64,000 bases of DNA from Tillus elongatus (Eukaryota > Arthropoda > Insecta > Coleoptera > Cleridae), in NCBI GenBank assembly GCA_964006375.1, contig OZ023270.1, positions 58,596,288-58,660,287 on the forward strand, written 5' to 3'. This document shows positions 34,430 to 45,500 of the stretch, piece after piece. The notes under the pieces were generated by a model that saw only the letters and a program-made list of their open reading frames with translations, had not been told where the DNA came from and searched no databases. The first letter of the stretch is position 1; each line of letters opens with the position of its first letter. Both the position numbers and the translations under genes were made by a program.

Positions 34430-35460
34430 TGTAAACGGCATGTCTGAGGAAGAGCATAATTTTGAATTTAAAAAAAATGGTTCGGTCAGTTATTAAGTAT
34501 TTATTTTTGAAAAGATTATCAAGCAAAAAATGTTTGCTGATATTGTAGAAACTTAGGTGATCAATGTCCGTATGCTACCATTAAAAACTGGGTTGCAGAA
34601 TATAAGAGAGGACAACCAAAAACCATGTCAGAGATGAGCAGGGCTTCAGAAGACCAGTTTCTGTGGCCACTCAAGAAAACATTTATTCTATCCATGAAGT
34701 GATCTAAGAAGATCGACAAATTGAATTGAAACATATAGCAGAAACACCCTGTGACGTGTGTTTCACATTGTTCTTTACTACTTTTTTTTTCTCCCTCGGG
34801 GCTCAACCGCGGCTTTGCCGCCCCGATAGCACTGCAACCTTTGGCTTATTGTGCATCATGTCACTGTTTCGAAGAAGATTTCTCCAACTTTTTGGGTCGC
34901 CTTGTCGCAATTGGCCAAAACGTGGTTTCACTACTATGATCCACAGACCAGAAAGCAATGTGAAGAGTGGAAGCGTTCCAATTATTCTTCACCCAAAAAA
35001 TTCCATTTTCAAAAGTCGATCGGCAAACTTCTTGGTCCGTCTTTCTGTGACAAAGATGGCATAATTTTGTTAGATTGTCTGGAACACGGTAGAACTGTCA
35101 CGGGAGCACATTATAGTGAGTTGTTGGCTAAATAGCTTCAGAAATTTGTGGGAAAACGCCGTACAAAGCTGGTCAAAGGTTTATGCAAGACAATGCCCCT
35201 GCTAACAAGTCGTTGATTACACTGCAAAAAGTTAATTTTCAATTGGTTGACCACCCTAGTTTCCAGATTTAGCAACATCAGACTATTTATTTATTTTCAA
35301 ACTTTAAACATTTGAAAGTTATCGATAAACAATGAAGACGTATGCCATTGAGGAGTGGTTTGAAGACCAAGAAAAAAAAGAAGGGTATAGAATTGCTTTA
35401 TGAATGTTTTGTTATGTATGTCTTGGAGGAGATTATATTGAATAAATAAATGTTTGTAAA
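34430..35460 (+). pseudogene. mariner transposase, degenerate, with internal LINE 3'-end insertion
   Basis: Recognisable blocks are WFHYYDPQTRKQCEEWK (34920-34970), PKKFHFQKSIGKLLG, DGIILLDCLEHGRTVTG and HYSELLAK (ending 35134). A late MQDNAPANKS block near 35190 carries the second aspartate, and ATSDY near 35277 the third. The N-terminal part at 34440-34740 is full of stops. At about 34781-34860 a LINE 3' end (CTCCCTCGGGGCTC, poly-T before it) interrupts the frame. Confidence 0.8.
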
Positions 35461-35480
35461 AAAATGCATTTTCTATTGCA

Positions 35481-36791
35481 CAGTATTGTACAAATTAATG
35501 GAAACGTTGGAAATATCTGTATTATTGCTACATGGCATCACTGCTGTGATAATTCTGATGGTGTTTCTCGACATATCCGATAAGCAGTAATTCTGCATTA
35601 AGTTATTGTCTATGTCAGTCGTTTTGTCGGTTATTGTGACTGTTACACGTGTTTTTGTGGTTTTGGCAGAAATAGCATGTTTTAGTTAGTTTTTCGTGTT
35701 TATGACATCACGGACATTACGCCGAGGAAAAGGGGAAGGATAATTACACTTAGTGAGCACAGATCCATGACGCAAAGAGACATTGATCGTGAATGCTCCA
35801 TGAGTCTGTGAGCTGTAAATAAGATAATTAAACAAAAAAGGAAGACTGGATCTGTTGAAGTTCAGCGGAAGGGGAAGTTTGGGAGAAAAAAGAAGACAAC
35901 TTCCCAAGATGAATTGTTTCTTTTGAGCAATAGCAAGCTGAACCCCAGGAAGACAAGCTATGATGTTCAGCAAGACTTAGAAAAGGCTGGAGTGAAAATT
36001 CATAATTTTACAAGTCGCAGATGCCTTTTGGAGGGAGGAAGAAAAGCTGTGAGACCTTAAAAGAAACACCTTTTGGCGGAGGCTGTGACGAAAAAAAGAC
36101 TGAATTGGGCTCAAAAATATGCTCATTGGACAGAAAAACACACGAGAAATGTCTTGCTTTCAGATGAGACAACAGTTCTTGGTGCAAGGGTACCGATCAA
36201 AATGTGTGCGAAGGGGTGGACAAAAGTTAACTGCAGTTCACTTGGTCCAAACAATGTAACATCCAGTCAAAAAGATCTTTTGAGGCTGTTTTCCATATAT
36301 GGGAACAGGGAAACATACCTATCGAAGGCATGATGCGCAGTGAAAAATATAGAGATGTTAGAAACGTGTTTGTCCAGACAACTGGAAAAAATTCAAGCAG
36401 CTGGCGAACCAATCTTGTAGCAAGATTCAGCACCGTGGCATGTTCCCAAGAAGATGGTTAAATATTTCAAGGACAAAAAATTACCCTTCTGGACTGGCCT
36501 GGAAACTCACCGGACAATAATCCTGTTGAGAACTTGTGGTTTATATGCAAGGCCAGATTGCTAAAACTAGATTGTACAACAGAAAGTAAGATGATGAGAT
36601 CAAGGAGAATCGCAAAAAATTAATTGATTCTATGCCAAAGTGAGTTGAAGCTGTAATAAAAGCCAAAGGGGGACATACACCCTATTGAATAATATTAAAA
36701 GATTTATAAGCTAGTACTGTTGTATTTTTTCTTTTAACAAACGATATTTAACATAAATCTGCCTGTGTTCACATTAATTTGGACAATACTG
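35481..36791 (+). mobile_element. Tc1-like transposon, second family
   Basis: Inverted ends CAGTATTGTACAAATTAATG (35481) and complement of CAGTATTGTCCAAATTAATG (36791); length 1311 bp. TA follows the right end; the left flank reads CA, so the duplication is probably mutated. It encloses a Tc1 transposase pseudogene. Confidence 0.8.
35704..36690 (+). pseudogene. Tc1-like transposase, degenerate
   Basis: Starts MTSRTLRRGKGRIITLSEHR with a helix-turn-helix region (STMTQRDI-like). An early TGA falls near 35811 and a TAA near 36058. The first catalytic aspartate is in LLSDETTVLG (about 36160). A frameshifted second block near 36425 decodes to QDSAPWHVPKKM. NSPDNNPVENLWF near 36515-36540 carries the third acidic residue. 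Unrelated in sequence to the copy at 4967. Confidence 0.8.
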
Positions 36792-37280
36792 TAGGTTATG
36801 TGCTTTCAATAACTTCTTGTATATTGTACCTAAATAGCTAATAAATTGATTATTTTGAGATTACTCATTTCCTAATACAGTATACAATGTGTACGTACAA
36901 ATAAGTTTTTTTGTTGCTTTGGACTGGTAACCCAGTTCATATAGCTACGGTCCTTTTGTAACATCAGATTCTAAAACAACTCGGGCACAGTAGTACATTA
37001 ATACTTAATTTATACCACTGCACATTAAAATATTAAACATTATTTATATTACATGTTGCAACATGAGCATTTAAAATATATATTACCCTTTTATCCCTAC
37101 TATAAAATATTTTTTGCCTAAGGATAGCAACGTGGACACTCTTCACGTCATAGGGTATATTATGACGACTTAAAGACACCACACACAGACAGCGGGAAAC
37201 ATGGAAAGACAGTGGGATTTTTCTTAATCTACTTACTCTACCTACTACTAAAAAAAACTTGTTAGGAGTAGAGAATAAAT
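36792..37280. other. Unassigned intergenic sequence
   Basis: AT-rich, no open frame of note, no recognised repeat. Contains GACAGCGGGAAACATGG near 37190 without an obvious partner. Confidence 0.4.
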
Positions 37281-37805
37281 TTACAGGTAGTTAAACAGTT
37301 TTGCATTTTTAATAAATTTGATTATTGCAAACAATATTCTTTTATTTCTAAGAGACAAATATAAAAGGGAGGCTGCATTTAATGGCAAACAATTATTTTC
37401 GGTGAGCATATTCCTAAATAGCTCCTCTCTTTGTTGATTGTGGAATCTGCAAGAGAATATTAAATGTTCCAAGTCCCCGGTACTTGCCCCGTCGCAATCG
37501 CAGTTTTTCAATCCCAACTTAAACATATGTTTCGGAAAAGTGCCGTGCCCAAATATCAAACGGTTTAGGGGAGTTGATATAGTACAAATAAGTTTAAAAC
37601 TAGTGTTAGTACATAACGATGCCATTAATTTTCTTATTTTAATTGCAGATGATCCTCGACTGGCAAATTTAAACATTACTAATCTCTTAATCAATAACTT
37701 CATATTCATAATAGAAAGATACATATTGAAAATATGTACAAAAATTATAGGTATTGGTACAGAAGAGGAAAAGCAAGAATTTTTTTCTACATTAGAAGAC
37801 CACAA
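37281..37805 (-). pseudogene. LINE ORF2 C-terminal fragment
   Basis: Minus-strand open frame of 174 codons. The segment RLIFGHGTFPKHMFKLGL followed by a cysteine/histidine pattern (NCDCDGAS...LEHLIFSC) is the C-terminal zinc-binding part of I- or Jockey-type ORF2. It is open, but lacks everything upstream, so it is a fragment. Confidence 0.6.
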
Positions 37806-38079
37806 AAGTTTTAAGTTTCTGAAAAGAGTATGTACAAAGGATGAACATTTAGCATATAAAATAAAAAGTATTATTTATGAGTTATATAGTTTTAGTAATT
37901 GTAATAGAAATATTTTATTGTTATGCAATTATTTTTAATACAGCTTATATGTTTAAAGTTGTTTCATTTCAATTCTAACATTGTTTATGTGAATTTACTT
38001 ATTCAGTGTTGATTCATAGATTCTAATTTACACCCCAAAAGGAACTGATAACAGTTTTTGATTGAAAGTAGAGATGTCT

Positions 38080-38460
38080 TTAGTGAATTTTAATTAACAA
38101 ATTTCACTAATAAATTTCCACTGGTGAAACTTTCAGTAATTTTCCTCAAATGAGCGCGAGAGAGCCACTAGAACCCATATTTAGGGTGTGTTAAAATTTG
38201 TATATGTAATAATAATAACACAACAGTAGATGAACTCCACACCCAGAAGTCTTAGACTTGTGCGGGGAGTTTATATACACATAGATAAAGGACACCACCC
38301 ATAGCTCATCAGGCCTGTTTGAATACGGGACTCGAACCCGCGACCTCCTAGTCCAATTCTAGAGGTTGCTCACCTCACAAACTGAGCAATTTGGCCTATT
38401 AAAATACTTACATCTGTATGTATCCAAGCAATAACTTAAAAAATAATTAACCGCTTTTGA
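38080..38460 (-). mobile_element. (TA)n hairpin element lacking TA, interrupted by a SINE
   Basis: Begins with TTAGTGAATTTTAATT...ATTTCACTAA (38080-38108), then AAATGAGCGCGAGAG and a GAACCCATATTTAGGG block. It resumes after the SINE with AATAACTTAAAAAATAATTA near 38430. A decayed copy in which the TA tract position is occupied by the SINE. Confidence 0.6.
38207..38401 (-). mobile_element. tRNA-derived SINE, different family
   Basis: On the minus strand the head reads AGGCCAAATTGCTCAG, a clean B box GGTTCGAGTCC (near 38330) and CAAACAGGCCT, so even acceptor-stem-like AGGCC/GGCCT pairing survives. The body continues GATGAGCTATGGGTGGTG and ends in a TTATTATTA run at 38207-38217. It is unrelated to the SINE at 13896. 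Confidence 0.7.
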
Positions 38461-38464
38461 TCTC

Positions 38465-39430
38465 GTATTAGATTCAATATGAGGGAGCTATTCCAGTCCA
38501 TCCACCACAATCTAAGGTCTATTGTGGTTCACATCTAATTGCCTGAATTTCCTCCAGCCCCCTGCAAAAGTTGATCTTTCTTTGAGGGTGAAAATTGGTT
38601 TGACAAGTGCCTTCTCAGTGACGCCGCTTGCCCGTTTCGAAGCTCACAGAGAGATAACCTCTGTCCGACTTCGGCCGGACCCGACATCCGTTAGGGTTTG
38701 GCTCTAGGTGGTATGATAGTCCCACTCTCGAGCAGCATCCAAGCGGGGCGATTGCCCGTTTCGAAGCTCAGAGGAAAAGTCAATTACCAGGTGTAATCCA
38801 CCACTAGAGATCTCAGCTCTTCTCCGCGTTCGTCCAGACCCGATATCCACCAGTGTTTGCTTAAATTTCACCCAACAAATTGAGCTCCCTGCGAAACGAT
38901 ATTTTTTAGGGTGAAAGTTGGTTTGACATGTGTACTGCTATCTGAGTGGAGTGGCTTACCTATTTCGAAACTCACAGAGAGATAGGCTCTCTCCGAATTT
39001 GTCCAAACCCGACATCCGTCAGTATTTGACTCGAGACGGTAACATATGGAGTCCCTCTCCCAAGCAGCATCCAAGTGAGGTCGTTTGTCCGTTTCGAAGC
39101 TTACAGAGGAGGCCTCAATTTCCAGGTGTAATATACCTCTGCAGTGCTAGACTCAAAGTGACATCTCACTTGAGTCCCGCTCTCGATCATCACCCAAGCG
39201 AGGTCGTTGGTCTGTTTCGAAGCACACAGTGGGGGCCTTAAACTCCGGGTGTATACCACGTCCCAGAGATCTTAATCCCCTCTGTGTTCGCTTAACCCAA
39301 GGCGGTATCATCTGGAACCCAGCTCCCGACTAACAACCAAGCAAGGTCATACCTCTCAATCCGGGTGTACAACACTCCCCCTGAGATATCCTATATTCGC
39401 TTCCCACCAGGATCGTCTAGACCAGATATT
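38465..39430 (-). repeat. Satellite-like composite repeat, inverted second copy
   Basis: Reverse complement relative of 1927-3560. It starts at the tail side (ATTAGATTC, then CACCACAATCTAAGGTC) and runs through at least five diverged units anchored by GTTTCGAAGCTCACAG (near 38633, 38758, 38963, 39093, 39218). Units are more diverged and fewer than in the first array. Confidence 0.7.
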
Positions 39431-39859
39431 TTTTTATGTAGAATTTTAGTGAACTTATTTATCCTTTGTTAAGGTTAACATTGTGAGCCACACTCGGTTT
39501 GTTTTTTAAAAAAGATGAGCGTTTTTTTTTTAAGAATAGCAGCTGTTATTGGTCTGTTCGCCAGATGTGCCTGGCGGCGTTCTTTAGGTGCTCCAATATT
39601 CATATAGTGAAATTTCTAGATAAAAAAGAACGTGTAGCTTCCTTAAATATCTCGGTACCTTTCATTTTAAGCCCATTATCCTTAAATTAGATAAAAGCTC
39701 AAAAATTTGCCAACCAGGAGATTAAAGTAGTTCTTCGACCTCGTCCGTTCAATATTGACACAATAGACAAACGATGAGTCGCCGACTAACATTTTTACTT
39801 CGGATTAGTTCGTTCCTAGGTGCGATATAAATATACTGTAGCTGTTGATTTAAATTTTA

Positions 39860-39990
39860 GATTTTTTCATCCTCTGATGACGCTGACATTGACAGCGAAA
39901 CGATCGTAAGGTCTTTGAAATATGTGTTGTGGTGATTTGGGTTCGCCAAGTGTACTTATCAGTGCTCATCACAGGTTCAAGTTTTCACAT
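39860..39990 (+). other. Conserved stem motif TGATGACG-stem-GAAACGATCG, copy 2
   Basis: CTGATGA at 39874, stem CGCTG/CAGCG with a seven-base loop, then AAACGATCG and a downstream CTCATCACAGGTTC. It matches 33240-33330 with compensatory changes in the stem. Confidence 0.5.
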
Positions 39991-40449
39991 AGTGTTGGAA
40001 CCAAGCTTTAGATGTTTTTATTCGATAATTGAAATAAAAACGATTTCCAGAGAATCGCTCTTATTCCTATCGATTTAATCATGGATCGATATTCCGCGTT
40101 TCGATCTAGAGCGATGCCGAAAATCGATCTTTTTCAAAAGATCGGTATCCCTCAACGAGTATTCTATTCTATTCTATGTCTATTTTGTTTGGCCTAAGAC
40201 GTAGGTCCATTGAGCCATTAAACGTAATCTAATCTAGTGACAGTTGTTGATTGTCGGACTTTATATTAGCATCGCCATATTTTCTCTATTATATTTGATA
40301 GTCTGATACGTATTTAGCGTAGGTGCGGCTGATTGTAATATAGTTGTAGAGTTTTTATTAAATCTTAATGTTGTTTTCTTTAAAAAAATTCATTTATTAT
40401 CTTAATTGTTTTAGTGTTTAGTTCAGTTAGAATTTGTTGGGTGTGAATT

Positions 40450-41790
40450 TCATACACTTTTTTTTATTACTATATTTACTAAAATGTTTTTAAACAATTT
40501 TAGATTCTCCTCATTAACGTAGTGATTATTATCCCAAATATGTCGGACTACTGAAGATCTATCTATAGTACCATATGTTAATTGTGCTAAATGTTTTTTG
40601 AATCCAATTCCAACAGATCTTTTTGTTTCTCCGACGTATTTAAGATCACAATCTTTACAACTTATTTCATAAATTCCTGACATTTTGGCCGTACTATCCT
40701 TGTTTTTTGGGTTACCTAGTCAGTTTTTAAGTATTTTTTGTCAAAAATGTTAGTTCCAAATTGGCTTTTTTTTAATGCTAATGGTAAGCAAAAAAAAGTT
40801 TTTTTCGGCTTCCTATCTTCTAAACGCCGTTGATTCCGCTAACATTTTATTTGTTTTCTGTTTGCTAATTAATTTCTCCACTATAGGCAAGCAGTGTATC
40901 CGTTATATTCGACCACGTTCTTAATATACTTTAATTCTTTGGTATTTCTATTTTTACTAAAAGGAAAATTAGTTAACCTGTTTAAAAAATTAAAACTGGC
41001 CATTTTTTTGTGCGTACGTATGATGTGAGTCATTCGGAATGTTACTTAGAATGGTGGTTTCCTTTCTATGGACACTGAATTCTAAAGTGTCTTTATTTTT
41101 GAGAACTATAGTAGAAAGGATTATTGATTATTATGTTCTAAATTTATTTACCGTGGGTAAATTTTGTAGAATTAATTTTATTGTTTAATTATTTGGCAAT
41201 AGAATGTTTGTGTTAAACACTGCGAAAATATCATCCACGTAACGAAACTACACTCTAGGAAAATACTCACTTTCACTTTCAAGATCTACTTCAAATCTAC
41301 TCATGAAATAGTCTGGAATAAATGGCGATAGCGAGTTGCCCATTTTCGCGCCTTGGGTTTGTTCAAAAAACTCATTGTTGAATTGAAAAATATTTTGTTT
41401 AATAAAAAGGTTTGTTAAAGTTAAATATTATTTGCAGACCTTTTCATTTATCGTATTCATTTTTAACAACTCTTTTAAATACGTTAACGTTTGCTTCGTG
41501 GTAACGCTAGGAAACAATGAGGTTACATCAAATGAAATGAAAATCTCACCCTCAACCAGTTTAATTTCTTTAATTCCATTAATAAATTCAAATGAATTTG
41601 TTACTGAAAAACTTTTCTGTTTAACGGACAAGCTTCTAAACTCATTTGTCAACCACTTTGCTAAATTATATGACGGGGAATCTATAGCCGAAACAGTAGG
41701 TCTCATTGATTTTCCCGGTTTATGGATTTTTGGGGGACAGTACTTTTTGGGGACTTTTGAAAAGAACTTATTTACATACGTGACTGCATA
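40450..41790 (-). pseudogene. Penelope-like retroelement, RT and GIY-YIG
   Basis: Minus-strand order is RPTVSAIDSPSYNLAKWL (41700), IFISFDVTSLFPSVT (RT motif A, 41545-41500), QGAKMGNSLSPFI (about 41350), FRYVDDIFAVFN (YVDD catalytic motif, about 41240), then many stops, and finally SGIYEISCKDC and KYVGETKR (40680-40610), the GIY-YIG endonuclease. Gene order RT then GIY-YIG is diagnostic of Penelope-like elements. Stops and frameshifts between 41240 and 40690 inactivate it. Confidence 0.85.
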
Positions 41791-42160
41791 ATGACTGCAT
41801 AATATATTAATATATATAGCGAATAATGTTGAGAGCTATGACCAAAATTTTGTCTCCTAAACGAGTAAAATGGGGTTCGATTCTTGGATAGAGCAAATAC
41901 ATATAGCACTGCGCCTTATTATCTGGTAAGTGAGAGTGTGATTGTTACAATAGATAAAATAATACATTTGAAAGTAGTGAATTATGCCAGCGAAATATAC
42001 GTCACATATCATTATATGTTCTATTTATTAAGTTCCGATTTTTATTAATCATTGATAAAATAGCGCACCCTTTCCTGAATAAAAAAAAGTACTTTCAACA
42101 AGGAGACAATATGAGTATTTATTAAGAGATAATATAAAAACTTGTATTTTTTATAAATAC

Positions 42161-42233
42161 GGTAAATATTAGAAGACATATCTAAACTATACTCGTTCTG
42201 TGGACCCCCTGATATCGTATTGGGTTTAGCCAT
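42161..42233 (-). CDS. Possible first coding exon of a divergent gene
   Basis: Minus-strand ATG at 42233 begins MAKPNTISGGPQNEYSLDMS, then SNIY and a possible donor (CC then GTATTT) at 42160. The composition is protein-like and it sits 345 bp head-to-head from the peptidase ATG at 42578, a common arrangement for a shared promoter. Past the donor the frame becomes low-complexity. No second exon was found, and I do not recognise the protein. Confidence 0.3.
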
Positions 42234-42418
42234 AGTAGCATGATAAATACCTTAAGCTATTTAGGATTAATCAGATTTTTTCACAGTCGCATCTAAAAGA
42301 TAATGAAATTGCAAACAATGAAAAGGGTCGGCAACGGCAAGAATTTTTTTCAACTTGGGGCTATGATGTAATGAGTCAGTGATAACATAAGATCGATGAA
42401 AATTTTATATGATGATTG

Positions 42419-42577
42419 TCTTTGGTTGTTGTTACAGTGCCATCCGTTGGCATAATATTGAGATTATATTACGTCTATGGTGCCATCTAGCGTTACCAAC
42501 TACAAAATATTTACTGGTCTGTCAACTTCAATATACAATTTGTCCCCAAAAAAAAATTGACTTCTTCAAGCAGAAAA
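42419..42577 (+). promoter_or_regulatory. Presumed promoter/5' leader of the peptidase gene
   Basis: Contains CAGTGCCATCCGTTGGC (42436) and GGTGCCATCTAGCG (42479). The same GGTGCCATCTA precedes the start of gene 2 (14823). The shared word at two otherwise unrelated 5' flanks suggests a promoter element. No TATA box is evident. Confidence 0.4.
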
Positions 42578-45500
42578 ATGGCGTCCATCCTAAAATTGAC
42601 GAAATCCGTGGCAAAATTATCAAAAAATGGAAATCTTGCAACTGTAAGTAATAACATTAGTGTCGTTTTTTCCCGTGTGCAACATTACATTTACAATTGC
42701 ATTTGGATTTTATAAATGACACTTTATATTCAGTTACGTAATTCACCTTAACCCCAATGATTACCGCAGTTTTGATATTCAACTTTATTTTCTTTTTTTA
42801 GAACGTTAAATTACTAAGAGCTGCTTCTCAGGCTACCTTGCCTCAACAAACCACTTTAAATGTACCACCTACTAAAGTAACAACACTAGATTCAGGTAAG
42901 CCAGTTTAGTGGATTATTAAGGGTTAAGTGAGCAAAAATATACTTCGAAAAGGCTAATGGTCCATGACACTCCCGTATATATTATATTTTTTTGCATTAT
43001 TTGAGCCTGTTTAAGCCGATTTGAAAATCGGTAACAGAAAATGATCCAGTTTTAGAATCTTGAAAATTACCCGTCGCACTACAAAGTGGTAGCTTAGTGG
43101 TTGGAGGATGCAATCATGGGCTTTGCTATGTCCAGCATAACAACTATTATCTATTTTGAACAGGAACAAGCATTGTTAATTACAAATGCATATTAAAAAT
43201 ACCTATGACTCTGTATTATGTAAACGTTTTATTGGCAGTCATAACTTAAAGGTCAGTAATATGACAGTTTTAGGCAAACTGACTGCTGATAGCTGAAGCT
43301 TATTATCTTACAAGGACATCTGTATACATCATTTCTCTTGTGCTTATATGCTTAGTTTCTGAAAAAAAACTTCAGTTCAACTAATGTTCATTTGTAAATT
43401 TAGCTTTTTTTTCTTTTAACAATGTGAAAAATTGAATTATATGCGTCTATTCAAAGCTTTTTTAAAATTGAAATGGTAACAAAGTTTTTAAGTTTTCTAA
43501 CATATCTAAAACTGTCCATAGCAAAATTTTCATTTAATTTCGCCCTAATAGTTCGAATTTGCATATTTTAAAATGTTTTGGTTGATAGAACACACATTTA
43601 GATTATTATTTGCACATCGTTAATACCTGTGGAAGTAAGGGATCGGTGACAAAAATTACAAAAAAAATTGTTCGCCTAAACATAATAAAACGTCTCAAAA
43701 CATATAGAAAACATTATTTGGGAACTAATATTTATTTTGTCTGTATGTATCTGTAGCCACGATAACTTTAGAACGAATCGAGATATCTTCAAATTTGGTA
43801 TGCAGTTAGCACCCGACAAAGGAACAGTTCGGATTGTTTTTGGGTAAAGTCGATTTAGGGGGAAGGGGATGAATGGGGGGTGATTTGGTGAAAATTGACA
43901 TTTATCGTTAAAACTAGAGTGATATAACGTTCTGCGTTTTTTTATTAGAAATTTTTTGCTAAAGCGGCATAAAAAAACCTCAAAACATATAGAAAACTTG
44001 AACCTGGAACGAACATTTTTTTGTTTGTTGGTCTGTTAGTAATAATAAGCGATAATACATGATAACTTTTGAACGAATTGAGATATGATCTTAAAATTTG
44101 GTATACAGTTAGCACCTGACAAGGGAACGCTTCAAATTGTTTTTGGGTAAAATAGTAGGGAATGAATGAGGGGTGTTTTGGTGAAAATTGTTTTTTTTTG
44201 TTGTTGTTAAAACTAGTAATATAACGATTCAGAAGTTTATGGGTACAGGAATACAAATATTTTCTTTGTGGTAAACTCATGGACCCGAAATTCATTTCAT
44301 GAGAATATCTTTCTGAGGAGAGTAGATTACCACAGCTATGTGGAAGTTATGATTCAATTGCGGCACTGTTTTTAGTTGAATAAAAATAGGTTTTCTGGCT
44401 TGTCTTTCTCTAAATACCTGAAGGTCTTTTCTTTTAAATACAGTTAAGTATGGGTTCAACATTGAAGAAAATTTATTGATGAATTTCAGTTTGAACACTT
44501 AATATAACTATGAATTAAATATTACTGATCCGTATGGAAAAATTAACCTTGTTAAAGGTTTACTTTCCGTACATGTATTTGATTTTTGGTGGTGGTGGTC
44601 TCATAGCTTTTTCACATAAGCTGAATGGATCTGTGATTGACGCTTTATCGGTTCCTTATTATGCGGACTTATGGATCAAAATGGATTTATACGACAATAA
44701 ATTAGTGTTGGGGTGGTATATTTTCCTCCTAATTCTTGTTTGGAGGCATATCAAAGTATTGTCAACAAGTGTGAACACTTAAAAAATACTTATAGTGGAT
44801 CTAAGTTTTTGATTTTTGGTGATTTTAATCTGCCACATATTAGTTGGTTTTGTGAAGATGATTTTATGGTGCCTCATTGTGGACAGAATATATGTTCTGA
44901 GATTGTGACTGACTCAATGTACTTCCTGGAAATGGAACAAATTAATGCTGTGCAGAATACTAATGATAAAATCCTAGATCTAGTCTTTTCTGAGTTCCAG
45001 GAAGTCACAGTTGAAGAGAGTACAAATCCTCTATCTCGAGTTGATCTGCATCCTCCTCCTTTGGAAGTGACAGTTAGTTTTACATATCTTCCCTCACTCA
45101 GGAGTGAAACTCAAGTTGAAACATTTGATTTTGACAGAGCTGACTATGCTTGTGTGAATCAGTTTCTTGGATTATGACTGGTCTTTTATTGATTACTCAA
45201 GTGATCTTGATCTGTTAAGACATCAGTTTTACAATGGGCTGTACAAGGCTATTAACCAAAATGATTCATCTAAAACAGTGAAAAGTTCTAAATATCCTCG
45301 GAACTTCGTAAACTCATCACTGAGAAAAATAAAAGTTACCGCAAATTTAAAAGAACTGGACTTGAATCTGATTATATGAAATATTCTAATCTTAGACGTG
45401 ACACTAAGTATCGCATTGACTACAATTATTTACAGTTTGTGACTAGCACAGAGCAGATCATTCAGTCTGATGTCAGAGAGTTCTGGTCTTTTGTTAATTC

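Noticed and set aside
38320..38400. A tRNA gene on the minus strand
   Set aside because: The B box is good, but the cloverleaf is incomplete and it is followed by SINE body sequence.
43100..43150. tRNA-like phrase GGTAGCTTAGTGGTTGG
   Set aside because: Resembles an A box but no B box follows at the right distance.
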